From Stratiolaelaps scimitus (Eukaryota > Arthropoda > Arachnida > Mesostigmata > Laelapidae): DNA of 64,000 bases. Position numbers and translations under genes: made by a program. The notes beneath the pieces are model-generated. The model saw only the letters and a list, made by a program, of their open reading frames with translations, ran no database searches and was not told the origin of the DNA. Shown here in pieces: positions 41,501 through 51,504 of this stretch (the stretch's first letter is position 1; the number at the start of each line of letters is the position of its first letter). The stretch covers positions 23,087,001-23,151,000 of the forward strand of contig JABWDB010000003.1 of the NCBI GenBank assembly GCA_019614645.1, given 5' to 3'.

Positions 41501-43599
41501 CATATGTTTGTACGTTATACAACATTGTAAATGAACGTGGCATCATCCGATGGCGCTTTTAGCATTGCCGGATTACATCAAATCTGTTCACATGTCCGCA
41601 TTGCGTTTCAACAACATCACATGCTGGTTCAACGAATTTCGATTCTCATTAGCAGTGAACGTGATGTGAACGAGAAGCTTAAAAACAATCGTCTCAATTG
41701 TCAAAAAAATTTCTAACTAACTATTTCTATATGGACTGGTTCGGATTGAAACACGATCGTGCACTTGAATGTTTGAAATTGTTGAATTGTAAACGGATAG
41801 CACAAATATGTTCTGCACCAGATCTGTCTGCAAACGTAGAGATCGCGATAGACGACGTTAAAGACGTCAACAACGACAATGCAATTCGAATGCGAGATAT
41901 GCGCATGCGTCATTCTGCATACATGCAGCATGAAGTATCTCTGCATTTATCCTATGCACCTGGCACGAGATTCGCAGCACGTTACGACGAGTGTATGTGA
42001 GACAGTCTATTTGTACTCTCTCTCTCTCACCCTCTCCCCTATATATATATATATATACATATATATGTTATAGAGATCATGGGTTGATGCATAACACCAT
42101 AGGGATCCGTTCTAAGTTGTCTTGCCCCACGCGCATTTGTCAAAAATTTCAAGTGTCGTGCTCCAGATGAAAGCCAACATATTAAGATCATATTCATCGA
42201 GGTCCGTGATATGTACGCGGTCAATTTCTACTTTGACCATGGAAGAGAAAACGTGTTTTTTCATGCAGTTCACTTTTCTGTTTCGAAAAAGGCCAACCGC
42301 GTCGCACACTGACAAACATATGTTTAAGAAGAGAATTCCTTAAGCAAACGTATAATATCCATTAGTCGAAAGTGGTTTGTGGAATTAGTTGCGGAGATTT
42401 TCATCTTCAAGATTCTCTGCGTTCCGTTCGGCCTGTCACTACAAATTTCGATCAAATCAAGGCTATTATGAGCTACTGCCATCCAACAAAATAATTGATT
42501 GGACTAAGTACTGTTCACTGTTGTCAATTTTACGATCGTATATCTTGCATAGAGCTTGCGCCGAACGTTACAGAACAATTTGAGTACAATTCAAACTTTC
42601 AGCTTCATGGACCCACTCAAAAATACATTGGATAATTTCGTTGCCCATGAATCTCAGAACTTTGGTGAAAGAGGGATAATGACGCTCATCGAATGATGAC
42701 AAAAAGTAATTAAATAGAACAGAACATATTTAGTTCATTAAAATCGTCCACACCAGTAAATATTTTGCGGTTGAAGCTCACTCGAGTTTCGCCACGGACT
42801 TATGCATTAACGCAAAATGCAAATATATATATACATACATAGGGTTAAAATGGCAACTTCTGCAGATCAGATGCTATAAAACGTATAGATAAAACATTCC
42901 TCTATAAAGCATATATGTAATGAACAAGTTTCCAAGCAACGAAGAGATGATGACATTACTCTACATAAGATGACACCCCATATAGGCGTATTCTACTATG
43001 TATGACTCTAAATGCACAGGCTGAAAGCCAAGCTGAGCCTTTCTCAAGGCCCTGCGCTGTTCAAGTTAATAACTAGCCTAAGTGTGAGGGCAATATGATG
43101 CAGTTACGCGTATTTATGTAGGCATATACGTCAGTACAGATTACTTACACGAATTCGGTTGGTGGCGGTTCATATTTGTCGATACAGTTCATATTTGACG
43201 AAGGCAACAATGGAGCTCTGTACGTTGTGTAACAAAAACCGGCTCGGTGACGTGGTCTCCGTACTGGTCTCTGTATATCCATTTCAGCTGTGGACGGTGA
43301 TCTCCGATAAGCTGGTGGGAACGATGCTGCGCGCTCGCAAGCGCGGCCTAATCGATTTCGAGGGCGAGATGCTCTTCCAGCGTAGAGACGACCACGTGAT
43401 CGTGAGCCTTGTCAAGGGGATGGATGAAATCAACGAAATGTTCAACTATACCGGTCCTCGCATGAAGCTCGGTGCTGTTAAGCGGCACATTGAAAATGAA
43501 CTACCGGCACACCTGCTGGACTAATTCGTGATTTGAGATTTAATTATGGATTACGGAAATGACGGTCATGCAATTTCGCACACACACACATATATATAT

Positions 43600-43674
<75 letters not shown>

Positions 43675-44410
43675 CATATATATATAGAGAATGAAAGGAC
43701 GATATCTTACCCAGCCATATATTGTTCCTTTGCCAGCGCGGAAGGCCGTATGTAATGAGTCATATCTACCGCAAAAAGCTATCTATTGCCTATAGTTTCT
43801 TTGCCCGAGATACTCACCCCGAACAGTTGGACTATATATTTGGTCTCCTTGCAACGAAACCCGAGAGACTGTTTCACAGGTAGATCACTAGAACTTATCA
43901 AATGTTCATAATTCGCATACTAACTCCCCTGGGTACCTCGAAAATTACCCAGCTATAATTCACCAAACGCAACTGATCCCTGGGTTGATCAGATTTCAGC
44001 TGAAACTGAATCTCCGTGTTTCTACTAATCAATCCGTTGTCCCCAGGGGACAAACTTCTGACAACTGTCGAAAGTTAGCGTATTCAACAATAACAGCAAC
44101 ATTGTTATGAATCGTACGGAACTAGCTAAATACGAGGTTGGGTATTCATCATATTTGTGATGTAAATAGAACTTGAAATACACTGAAGCCATGAATAAAT
44201 AAGTGAACTATATACGTGTACAGAGAGGAACGACTATGTAAACTATGCAGTACTATGAAGGTAACGATGGACAATATAAGAAAGTAAATAAATATCAAAA
44301 TGATACACAAAAGAGTTCTACCGCATTTTTCATTGCATAAAGATATAGCGCAGATTCACTGTTGATATTCTAGGGAAAGTATTTAGATATTAGATATACA
44401 CTACAAATTC

Positions 44411-44469
<59 letters not shown>

Positions 44470-46918
44470 GATATATGTATGTGTATATATATTATATATA
44501 TAAATATGTATGATCATACTCGGGACAAATGGCTAATCAATTGCGATTTTTAGAACAGCCAGCGTTCAACCTTGTGTTAGACCCAATGTACGAATGCTGA
44601 AGTTATTGTGAAAGTTTGCACAATTTTAAAAGAGCTTATGGCGGACGGATCTTTCCAAGGTAGGTTAGGTGCCGGGGCAAAATGTGTTAACAATGTATAT
44701 AGGTAACAGAATTTCAATTTTGAGATAAATCAAATTTTCATGGACACTTTTTTATCGTAAAAAGTAGGAATACATTTTGATCCCGGGACCGACTGTGGGA
44801 GTTCATAGGCAGTTGTAACCCTCGAACGTTAGGTGCAATGAAAATAGTGCAAAATATTAAACAACGAGGGCTCGTCCGGGATTTGAACCCGGGACCTCTC
44901 GCACCCGAAGCGAGAATCATACCCCTAGACCAACGAGCCACGCGGAATCCCTCTCATCTGCAAGAACGTCAGACAACAATATTAATGAATGTCTCTGCTA
45001 TCAGTGGCTGCACCCAATGAAGGTAATATCTGACGAAAGTTTCTTGTGCCTAACACCTTATATGACATCTGCAGACGTACTGAACATTTTTAGAGTTCTG
45101 CCTCAATTATGAAACCAAAGTTTTGTTCTATATAAATATATACAACCACTTAAAGATAGTTCGAAAATGCTCTCTTTCTCTCTAACTTGACCAAGGGCTC
45201 GTACGTGGACCAAGCTATATTGGCCATTGGCAAGGTGTGATGCAATGAATCTCACGCGCCCTAGAAATTTACCAATTTATATTGAGTGTTATCTATAGAT
45301 GACTATGTCTGTCTACGCGTCTCTTTTCGCGACGATGCCAAACGGATAAGGCGTGTTGACGCCACCACTTTCAATGTTAATAACATAGTTGTCGTATCCC
45401 ACACTCAGCCAGTATGAATGACACAATTCCGCCGTGACCACCTGTTCTAGAATTCATTCACAAGTTCATTCAAGCTAAGCTGCATATCATCATCAACTTC
45501 AGAAGGTTCGGCGGCACCAGAATTTCGGCGGATCGGCGACCCAGGCCGACTCATCTGACCTGATATCGCCTGGAGCCTGCTGCGTTATGCTCCAAAGCTG
45601 TCACAGGTCGTAGCGCCCTGTGACAGGTTTGGCGCATAACGTCACCTATGGAGATGACAGTTGTAGCGGCCGATGGAGTCGTCTGAGGACCCGACATAAC
45701 TGACGGCCTGGCAGAGCAACACTGCTGCGAGGTCGGGATCGTGATCTGACCCGATCTAGAGCCTTGTTTCGACTCAACACTAATTTTGACGATCGGACTC
45801 AATCAAAAAATGTTACTCCGTCAAAAAACTACTTTAATATGTGAACGCGTGTTCATTCAATATAATTCAATATAATTTACCATGACAACTGTAATTCGTA
45901 TGTAGCCGCTGTAGAGTTAACGCTGTCTAATGTTAACAGTGACAACTGACAATTTATTCTACACAACAGGCTATCATCCAGTGGTTGGCATGATGAAATA
46001 AAAACCTCTCGTTAGGCCAAAGATACAATATCAAAGAAGATATAAATCCATATAAATTCGTTCTAAACTACCTGACCGTACGGTGGCATACGACCAACGA
46101 GGCAACGGCAGCTGAAGGCTGTTCCAATATTCGAAGATCGATACAAGTATTGGTTGACACAAAATCGGCAAAAAAAAAAAATAATCAGTGCGTATTTCAC
46201 AAAGCAGCTCGCAACAATGGCTATATTGCTATCCTCGGCTCAGTCGGCCAAGGTTTGATTCCGACCCGGCGGTTTCGCTAGATCAGTATCCAATATCCGA
46301 TTGCGTTCATCATTCGATCCAGCAGTATAGTTGGCCCGATCCCGTTTGGACGTCCAATATCGCACGAATCAGCCGCACCAGTAAGAACCAAGCAGCGATC
46401 GTGTGGTTTGAGCCATTGCGTCCAACCTCGCTGTCAGTTGACCCGTAACATCTGCGACAACGTGGAGCCATCAGAGGCCGCGACCGTCGTCGCAGATTTG
46501 AGCGCGGCGCGAAAGACAAGAGACCTTTGGCTAGTGGGCTGGGTGCTTACTGATCATTGTCATTTGCTCTTGTTTGTCTCAATTCGAAAGGTCTACAAGA
46601 TTGACCCACTAGCGTTCGAATGACTGTCAACGCTGAGCCGAGCCTGCCCAGATTGGTAGTCATTGTTGTTTAGATTTATATGCGGCTAATAGGATTCTGT
46701 TCTGTATTCTGACTTTGTAGTGCTAATGAATATCTTTTAACAGCCGAAACGATATCAATATCTGTGGATTAGCAGTTGATTACACGTAGACGTGAATAAA
46801 CGGTGATAAGTAATGGGTTAAGAAAAAAAACTTTAGCGGCTGAATTTGAGCGGTCGTCTCTCTATACAGAGAGACCAGCTAATTCTTCACTTGACTAACA
46901 CATGTTAAATGGATAATG

Positions 46919-46957
<39 letters not shown>

Positions 46958-47821
46958 ACTGGAGTGTAATACAGATGAACAATGAGGTTGGCGATTTATT
47001 TGCAAGAATTGTTTGAAAAAAAATACGAAACCTATGGATTTGGATCAAGCAATCCCCGAAAATATCCACCCTGCAAACGACAAAAAGAAGATCCAATGCG
47101 TAACATCTGCTGCAATAATCTCTCAACTAGTTGACAGCAATGGGCGTTAGGCGGCCGTCAATAGCTGCTGCCGGGTGAGCCAGCCGAGCTGTAAACCGTC
47201 ATCAGGCAAAGCAAATCTGGCCGACTGTGTCAGTAGAACTGGCATCAGGCGTGACGCACTTCAAATTTGCTGATTCGTGGATCGAGCCAAAAGTGAATCA
47301 GACTCTGGCCAAGTGCATTTTTTAACCGGTCCGTAGACAACTCTTAGACAAATCGAATCGTTTTTTTATAGGGAGACAAATCGAATCTGCCGACAGCGTG
47401 ATTGATGTGATTATTGTTTTGCTATATGTTACAATAATAGTAATAATAATAATCAATAGTGGCACTATAGTATAATATGGTGGAACAGTATGAACAGTTC
47501 ACGAGAAGCGTATCGCTGTACGGACCGTTGACCATTCGCAGCCAGTCTCCCCGCAGTCTGACTGAACATGAAGCATGAATATTTTTCTGTGTGTTCTATG
47601 GTTTCTTCTGTTTACAGTTGTACACCGTGATCTCCGATAAGCTTGTAGGCAGTCTTCTCCGGGCGCGTAAGAAGGGTCTCATTGACTTCGAGGGCGAAAT
47701 TCTGTATCAGCGGCGAGATGACAATGTGCCCGTTACTCTGATCAAAACAATGGACGAAGTGAATCAATACTTCGGCTACGATGGCCCTCGGATCGTACAT
47801 TTTCGACGAGACGACGACTGA
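29532..47821 (+). CDS. ABRA: ABRA/STARS-like actin-binding Rho-activating protein, Costars domain, two alternative last exons
   Basis: Spliced gene: 29532-29698, 30337-30519, then either 43288-43524 or 47618-47821. Counting from ATG 29534 the product is 194 residues with the first last exon or 183 with the second. What is seen: an N-terminal stretch with a [16 protein letters not shown] motif, then GRPEAGSKT, then a Costars domain running from [14 protein letters not shown] through FGQLFD into [25 protein letters not shown]. This order is that of vertebrate ABRA/STARS, a sarcomere and actin-associated protein that promotes Rho signalling and MRTF/SRF transcription; the Costars domain binds F-actin. 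The role in this organism is inferred. Every junction is GT-AG and phase 0, so both last exons keep the frame. A more N-terminal coding exon upstream of 29532 is possible, because the exon opens directly after a splice acceptor. NPAT lies tail to tail downstream. Confidence 0.9.
29699..30336 (+). other. ABRA short intron
   Basis: A GT-AG intron of 638 bases between phase-0 exons. It holds an imperfect ATT/TAG-rich inverted repeat at about 30185-30236 and otherwise nothing I can name. Confidence 0.8.
30185..30236. repeat. Inverted ATT/TAG simple-repeat hairpin in ABRA short intron
   Basis: An ATT run followed by TAG repeats is mirrored by CTACTACTCTATAATAATTATT. The arms pair over about 18 bases with one bulge. 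It probably arose from simple-repeat expansion. Confidence 0.45.
30337..30519 (+). CDS. ABRA: ABRA exon encoding first half of the Costars domain
   Basis: The acceptor is ttccccctacag and the donor is TTTGAT|GTGAGT. The exon is 61 codons, phase 0 at both ends. It encodes [13 protein letters not shown], the helix [18 protein letters not shown], and then [15 protein letters not shown], the conserved first half of the Costars winged-helix fold. The 638-base intron before it (29699-30336) shows no other coding signal. The exon is shared by both isoforms. Confidence 0.93.
33302..33317 (+). repeat. Poly-G run of 16
   Basis: Sixteen G in a row, with four more G just before a single C. It can form a G-quadruplex and is a common site of assembly length error. 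Confidence 0.9.
35602..35740. repeat. CAG/CAA/ACA repeat cluster
   Basis: Interrupted CAG and ACA units over about 140 bases in the long ABRA intron. All reading frames across it are low-complexity. Confidence 0.8.
38518..38571. repeat. (TA)n microsatellite, 54 bases, uninterrupted
   Basis: Pure alternating TA, the longest perfect uninterrupted array that I counted outside the alternative-exon interval. Confidence 0.9.
39940..39992. repeat. ACA/ACG repeat
   Basis: CAACGACAACAACAG-type units over about 50 bases in the long ABRA intron. Confidence 0.8.
43288..43524 (+). CDS. ABRA: ABRA alternative last exon A (second half of Costars domain)
   Basis: The acceptor is tatatccatttcag. The exon runs 78 codons in phase 0 to a TAA stop. 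It encodes [20 protein letters not shown] and [20 protein letters not shown], the C-terminal half of the Costars domain. A 19-residue tail after GPRM ([10 protein letters not shown]... ending HLLD) is not shared with exon B. The reading frame stays open upstream of the acceptor to about 43159, but that stretch has no similarity to the family and looks intronic. Possible poly(A) signals follow at 44194 and 44287. Confidence 0.9.
   Translation: MWTVISDKLVGTMLRARKRGLIDFEGEMLFQRRDDHVIVSLVKGMDEINEMFNYTGPRMKLGAVKRHIENELPAHLLD
43579..43687. repeat. (CA)n(TA)n compound array, about 109 bases
   Basis: The longest TA-rich tract of the window, beginning 55 bases after the stop of ABRA last exon A. Single GATA and CATA interruptions. 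Confidence 0.92.
44194..44199 (+). terminator. Candidate poly(A) signal for ABRA isoform A
   Basis: AATAAA lies 670 bases after the exon A stop, with a second AATAAA at 44287-44292. Both lie beyond the large TA array. The choice between them cannot be made from sequence alone. Confidence 0.4.
44411..44502. repeat. (TA)n array, about 92 bases, interrupted
   Basis: TA runs broken by CATA and GTGTA. It lies 366 bases from the tRNA-Pro gene. Confidence 0.9.
44868..44939 (-). tRNA. tRNA-Pro (anticodon CGG)
   Basis: Read on the minus strand, this is a complete 72-base cloverleaf. The acceptor stem GGCTCGT pairs with ACGAGCC. The D arm contains the A box TGGTCTAGGGG. The anticodon stem CTCGC/GCGAG encloses the loop TTCGGGT, so the anticodon is CGG. 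The T arm CCGGG/CCCGG encloses TTCAAAT, giving the B box GGTTCAAATCC. There is no intron and no mismatch in any stem. A T run (TTTT) about 15 bases past the 3' end, at about 44851-44854 on the plus strand, can stop RNA polymerase III. The gene lies antisense to ABRA, between its two alternative last exons. Confidence 0.97.
45583..45641. repeat. Near-perfect 25-bp hairpin with 9-base loop
   Basis: The left arm is 45583-45607, the loop 45608-45616 and the right arm 45617-45641. The arms start CGTTATGC and meet at CTGTCACAGG/CCTGTGACAG. They pair at 23 of 25 positions, with only two mismatches. Pairing stops sharply at both ends. This is too long to be expected by chance in a window this size. 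It could be a pre-miRNA-like foldback, a small palindromic repeat, or an RNA structure in the ABRA isoform B pre-mRNA. Confidence 0.75.
46921..46955. repeat. (TA)n microsatellite
   Basis: About 35 bases of alternating TA, some 660 bases before ABRA last exon B. Confidence 0.9.
47618..47821 (+). CDS. ABRA: ABRA alternative last exon B (second half of Costars domain)
   Basis: The acceptor is cttctgtttacag. The exon runs 67 codons in phase 0 to a TGA stop. It encodes [20 protein letters not shown] and [20 protein letters not shown], aligned without gaps to exon A over 59 residues (42 identical by my count). Most changes are conservative, and the tail is short and polar (HFRRDDD). The reading frame and splice site are intact, so it is not a decayed copy. 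A poly(A) signal candidate is at 48091. Its position after exon A with its own stop makes it an alternative, not a sequential, exon. Confidence 0.9.
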   Translation: MYTVISDKLVGSLLRARKKGLIDFEGEILYQRRDDNVPVTLIKTMDEVNQYFGYDGPRIVHFRRDDD

Positions 47822-48090
47822 CGCAGATCTGACCAGCTGACGTTCGACGGATATCAACGCGCATCAACACAACACACTTAGCAATAGGAGGACTTTAAGG
47901 ATATCCACCTATAAATGAAACACATGATTTCCTTTCGCAGATCAATGCTAACCCAGTAACTGCTTCATAAGATATTGACAGAGAGTTAAATGCATAGTTG
48001 CTCATTGAAATCCATTGCCCGCACATTTGTAACATATATAAACAGGACAACGTACATTAGTGCACTAACCTCCCACCCTCAGTGCAGGTG

Positions 48091-48096
48091 AATAAA
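48091..48096 (+). terminator. Candidate poly(A) signal for ABRA isoform B
   Basis: AATAAA (within aataaataca) lies 270 bases after the exon B stop. It is the first canonical hexamer after that stop, which makes a short 3' UTR likely. Confidence 0.45.
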
Positions 48097-48297
48097 TACA
48101 ATCGCCAGGAAAGGTTACCTCTTTGCAGCTTTCTAACGCGAAACGGAGGGACGCTGGGTTCAAGTCCGATCGGACGCGTAGGATCTTTGGAATTGTTTAT
48201 CATCTTTCTTTATCTGAAGATGCTCGTCAGGTACGAGGAAGGAAGAGAATAAGCAAAGGTGGCGGCCCTGACAGGTCCTCATAGTAATACCTAAAAG

Positions 48298-48345
48298 GTT
48301 AAGAGCTGAGGCCTGTCAGCTGAGGGTCAGCTCGAAAAACAATTA
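48298..48345 (-). repeat. Short dispersed repeat, copy 1
   Basis: On the minus strand the copy reads GTTTTTCGAGCTGACCCTCA, then GCTGACAGGCCTCAGCTC. The same words in the same order occur on the plus strand at 60183-60233, where an 11-base insertion separates the two halves. It looks like a fragment of a repeat family, class unknown. Confidence 0.55.
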
Positions 48346-50803
48346 TTAGCTCTAACGCGAATACGTATGCATTGCCTACAGGCTACATCATCCGCCCTGG
48401 TAAAGTCATCTGCTACAGAACGAAAAACAACCACCAACCTATTTATGTAATTAAGGTGAACTGTTTCCAATCTACCCAAGTTCAAACAGTTGCATTTATC
48501 TGCGAACAGTTTGATGATATTTAATGCGTCCATACGAAATACGCCACAGTCACCATCGTAAATGTCCCCTAACACGTAGTTGTCTTCACCTTTCGATTGA
48601 CGCGGATAGCTTTTATTCTCATTGTGTACAAAGGCATGCTTATGATTAAACACACCCAATTAGGTAACGGCGTCATAGGAATAATGTGAATTGAAATATA
48701 CATCCTAATACTCTTGTTCGTTATCGCCTGTGTAGTATGACGATCTGGAGTGAGATTATTCAACCTGAGAAGTTTAGTTCTCGGCGCATAAAACCTGCGA
48801 ACAAATGAGACGTCTACTTAAAGATTTTGCGAAATAAAGCTAACCTTCGAGGTTTGACATGAACATCAGTTATGTATAGCAAATGCACACAAAGCCTTGC
48901 CCGCAACGCAGTTTTTAGACGACTACTGCTTCTTCGACCTGTGTGCGCTGAAGCTATTTGGAAAAGCAATCGTAATTATTCATTGGCTTAACATCGTACT
49001 ATATTTAGGTGTCAGGATATAATTATCAACAGTGTTAAAATCACAGGAAAGCATCCAGCCACCAACTCTGACGCGTCTACGGTACCAATTAAGACGAGCT
49101 CTTGTTTTTATTGTATGACTTCTACAGTGAAATATTTGTTGGCTGCGCTCCAAACCCCATAATTGATGGTCATTGATGTCCCCTATAGTGATATGCTTAC
49201 GCTATGGGTCGTGGGCGGGTAAGGCGAGTGTTCTCAAGCTGTTACACTATCGTTGATTCCAGCTAAACTAAACACTAATGACTGACGACAAATGCTGTCA
49301 ACGCCCATCGATTACCATTATTATTATTATTAATACTATATTTACCCGAGTATAATCAATTTTAACAGCCCTAGCGGGCTTAGCGACTCGTACGATAGGG
49401 CACCTGTCCGTTAGTCAATTGAAGCCAAAGGAATCACAGTCGATTTGGAGCAGGAAATAAAATAGTGGGCTTATCCACGACTGCACCCCTGCTTATCGTC
49501 ACAGTCCTGTCGTCTAGGTCTAACAACTGATGGATCCTGAAGTGGTTTTTTTCTTCTTTATTCACGAGAAAAGACGGAATACCTGCCCCGCTTTCCCCAC
49601 GCCTTCCAAGTAGGGGGGGGGGGCGGCGAGTCGCCTGGAAAACCGCCGCAATCCAGCATACCCTCACGGAGGGACTGAAAATTCCTGTCCCAACCTCCAA
49701 CGTTTGACACCCTTAGAGGTCGTCACTAGCTTCTGCTCCGCCGCTCTAGTTCTTGCTTGTCTTTCCTGTCGTCACTTAATACGGCTCCCAGTCGATACTA
49801 AGTAACACCGTCTCAAGTTGGGCGAATCGTCCGCATGCTGTAGAATGGGCGTTTTGCTGTTGTGCCGCTGTACGTTTGTAACAATTCGAGTCGAGTTCTC
49901 AAGGAACTCACTCAGGACCTGTACATATGATAGATCGGGTGGGTGATCCCAGCTACTCGTGTGGAGCATTCGACTGTTCAGCTATAAACCTTGAGACGTA
50001 AATAAAACAACGTATCACCAATTACCATGGTCAGTAACTACTATGCTCGACAATTGTGTTACTGTTCAAGTCAACCGATTTAGATATGTGTATACTTCTA
50101 TTACTATTAGATTAAGAGAGGTATTTGGCTCATGATAGGTTCTCGGGACATTTACCTTCGGTCAAAGGTTAGAGCGAGGGAAGCTACTAACTAGTAGTTT
50201 TTCTCGTGCCGAAATCTAGTATTCGTGAACTAGCGCTATTATCTTGACTTACTTGAGTACGAGTTCAGTGTTGTTTTTCAATATTCATATAGAGACAGCA
50301 TTGTAGAATCCTAAGATATTTCTTGTGTCATAAAACCAAATCCAGCATTTCTCTTGATACACGATATCCAAAATATAATATATATAGGTTGATCGTGGAC
50401 CGCATTCAAATAGTCGGCTAGCAACGTAGAAATGTTATAGTGTACCGTTGCGACCGTATTCGTGAGATCATCTTACCTAGCCATTATTGAGATTTGAATT
50501 GGTGAGGCTTTTAATCAGGCGTGCCTATATCTCACAGAAAATGTTTCCAGGACAATAGACGTTTATTTTCGCCAAAAACCATTCGAGCTTCATCAAAATC
50601 ACCAACTTCGCGTCAAAGCCAAGTGATGACTTGGCCTATAGCGCGCAATATAGAATACAGCTACCTTGTATTCTCGTCCACCTTTGTGCGGAAATGATGT
50701 GTATTAATAATAGTAATGATAATAATCATATTTTGAATTCTACCAACAAACCAAAAAAATCAAAATAGAAATGTTATACATAAACAGCAAGTGTAACTGC
50801 GCA

Positions 50804-50809
50804 TTTATT
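50804..50809 (-). terminator. Candidate poly(A) signal for NPAT
   Basis: AATAAA on the minus strand, about 700 bases after the NPAT stop. It is the nearest canonical hexamer I found; another lies at 50562-50567. A (TA)n array at 51460-51484 would sit in the 3' UTR. Confidence 0.3.
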
Positions 50810-51459
50810 TTCTAAATGTTCACAGAAAAGTCAATTAATACATAGTTATGTACAAGCTAACCACAAAGTTCACGTCTTGTTCGTATCCAAGACCCAAATA
50901 TTTACAAGGAATAGTTTGGCCAAGTTAACTTATAATACAATACCCCACGGTTCGACTCGAGTCAGTCGACCGCCTACGACGACACCTCAATCGTCGGCAG
51001 CGGAAAACGAGAGGTCTCGTTTACATGAGCTCTCCAAAGGTACACGGTAGAAGAGATGCACTCTCAAGCTGGTGCCAATCAGCCAGCCCGAATGTACAAC
51101 TCTCTCTGTCTCTCTCTCTCTCTATCTTTTTCTCTCTGATCCATCACAAGTATCTCATTCATTCTCAGAACTTTAAAACGCGCATCATTCAGTGAGTGCA
51201 TCAATGAGTGACAGCCTCGGTGTGTGGATTCCTGCCTCCTGTGCCAGACTTCACTCGTGCCAACATCAAGCATACGCCTTACTGCAAACGCGCTCCAGCA
51301 CTTCATGCGCCACTTGGCTTCAGGAGCCGTTTGTTAGATATAAATAAATACACAACAATGCTACGTCGCCGAACACAATGAACTGCAATTCATCTACGAC
51401 AATGTCAATGTCCCCTTTGAATGTTAATCGATGTAATATGAGGATAATAGCAGCAATAA

Positions 51460-51484
51460 TTATATATATATATATATATATATA
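51460..51484. repeat. (TA)n microsatellite in NPAT 3' UTR
   Basis: A pure TA run that starts about 20 bases past the NPAT stop codon on the minus strand. Confidence 0.88.
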
Positions 51485-51504
51485 AGTACACAAGGCGATC
51501 CTGT

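Larger units (their letters stand above)
30520..43287 (+). other. ABRA long intron (12.8 kb)
   Basis: This stretch lies between the shared exon and last exon A. It contains GC-richer blocks at about 32.2-33.3 kb and 35.4-36.4 kb, a 16-base G run at 33302-33317, CAG/CAA repeats at 35602-35740 and 39940-39992, and TA arrays at 34873, 37339, 38518 and 42041. Reading frames within it translate simple repeats or resemble no family I know. The GC-rich blocks could be internal promoters or non-coding first exons, but nothing proves that. No transposase or reverse transcriptase motif was seen. Confidence 0.6.
43525..47617 (+). other. Interval between ABRA alternative last exons
   Basis: This is 3' UTR and downstream DNA for isoform A, and intron for isoform B. 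It holds two long TA-rich arrays (43579-43687 and 44411-44502), the tRNA-Pro gene on the opposite strand (44868-44939), a 59-base near-perfect hairpin (45583-45641) and a third TA array (46921-46955). No protein-coding exon was recognised. Confidence 0.7.
47822..51504. other. Convergent intergenic region between ABRA and NPAT
   Basis: The 3' ends of the two genes face each other here. Contents: the isoform B 3' UTR, a B-box-like GGTTCAAGTCC at about 48157-48168, one copy of a short dispersed repeat (about 48298-48345), an 11-base G run near 49613, and a CT-rich run at 51101-51137. Reading frames such as 49700-49434 resemble no known family. Confidence 0.5.

Noticed and set aside
43159..43287. 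In-frame extension upstream of ABRA last exon A
   Set aside because: No similarity to ABRA, and it contains the pyrimidine tract and AG acceptor. Treated as intron.
46230..46275. tRNA-like word GGTTTGATTCC
   Set aside because: A single B-box-like word with one mismatch and no A box or stems around it.
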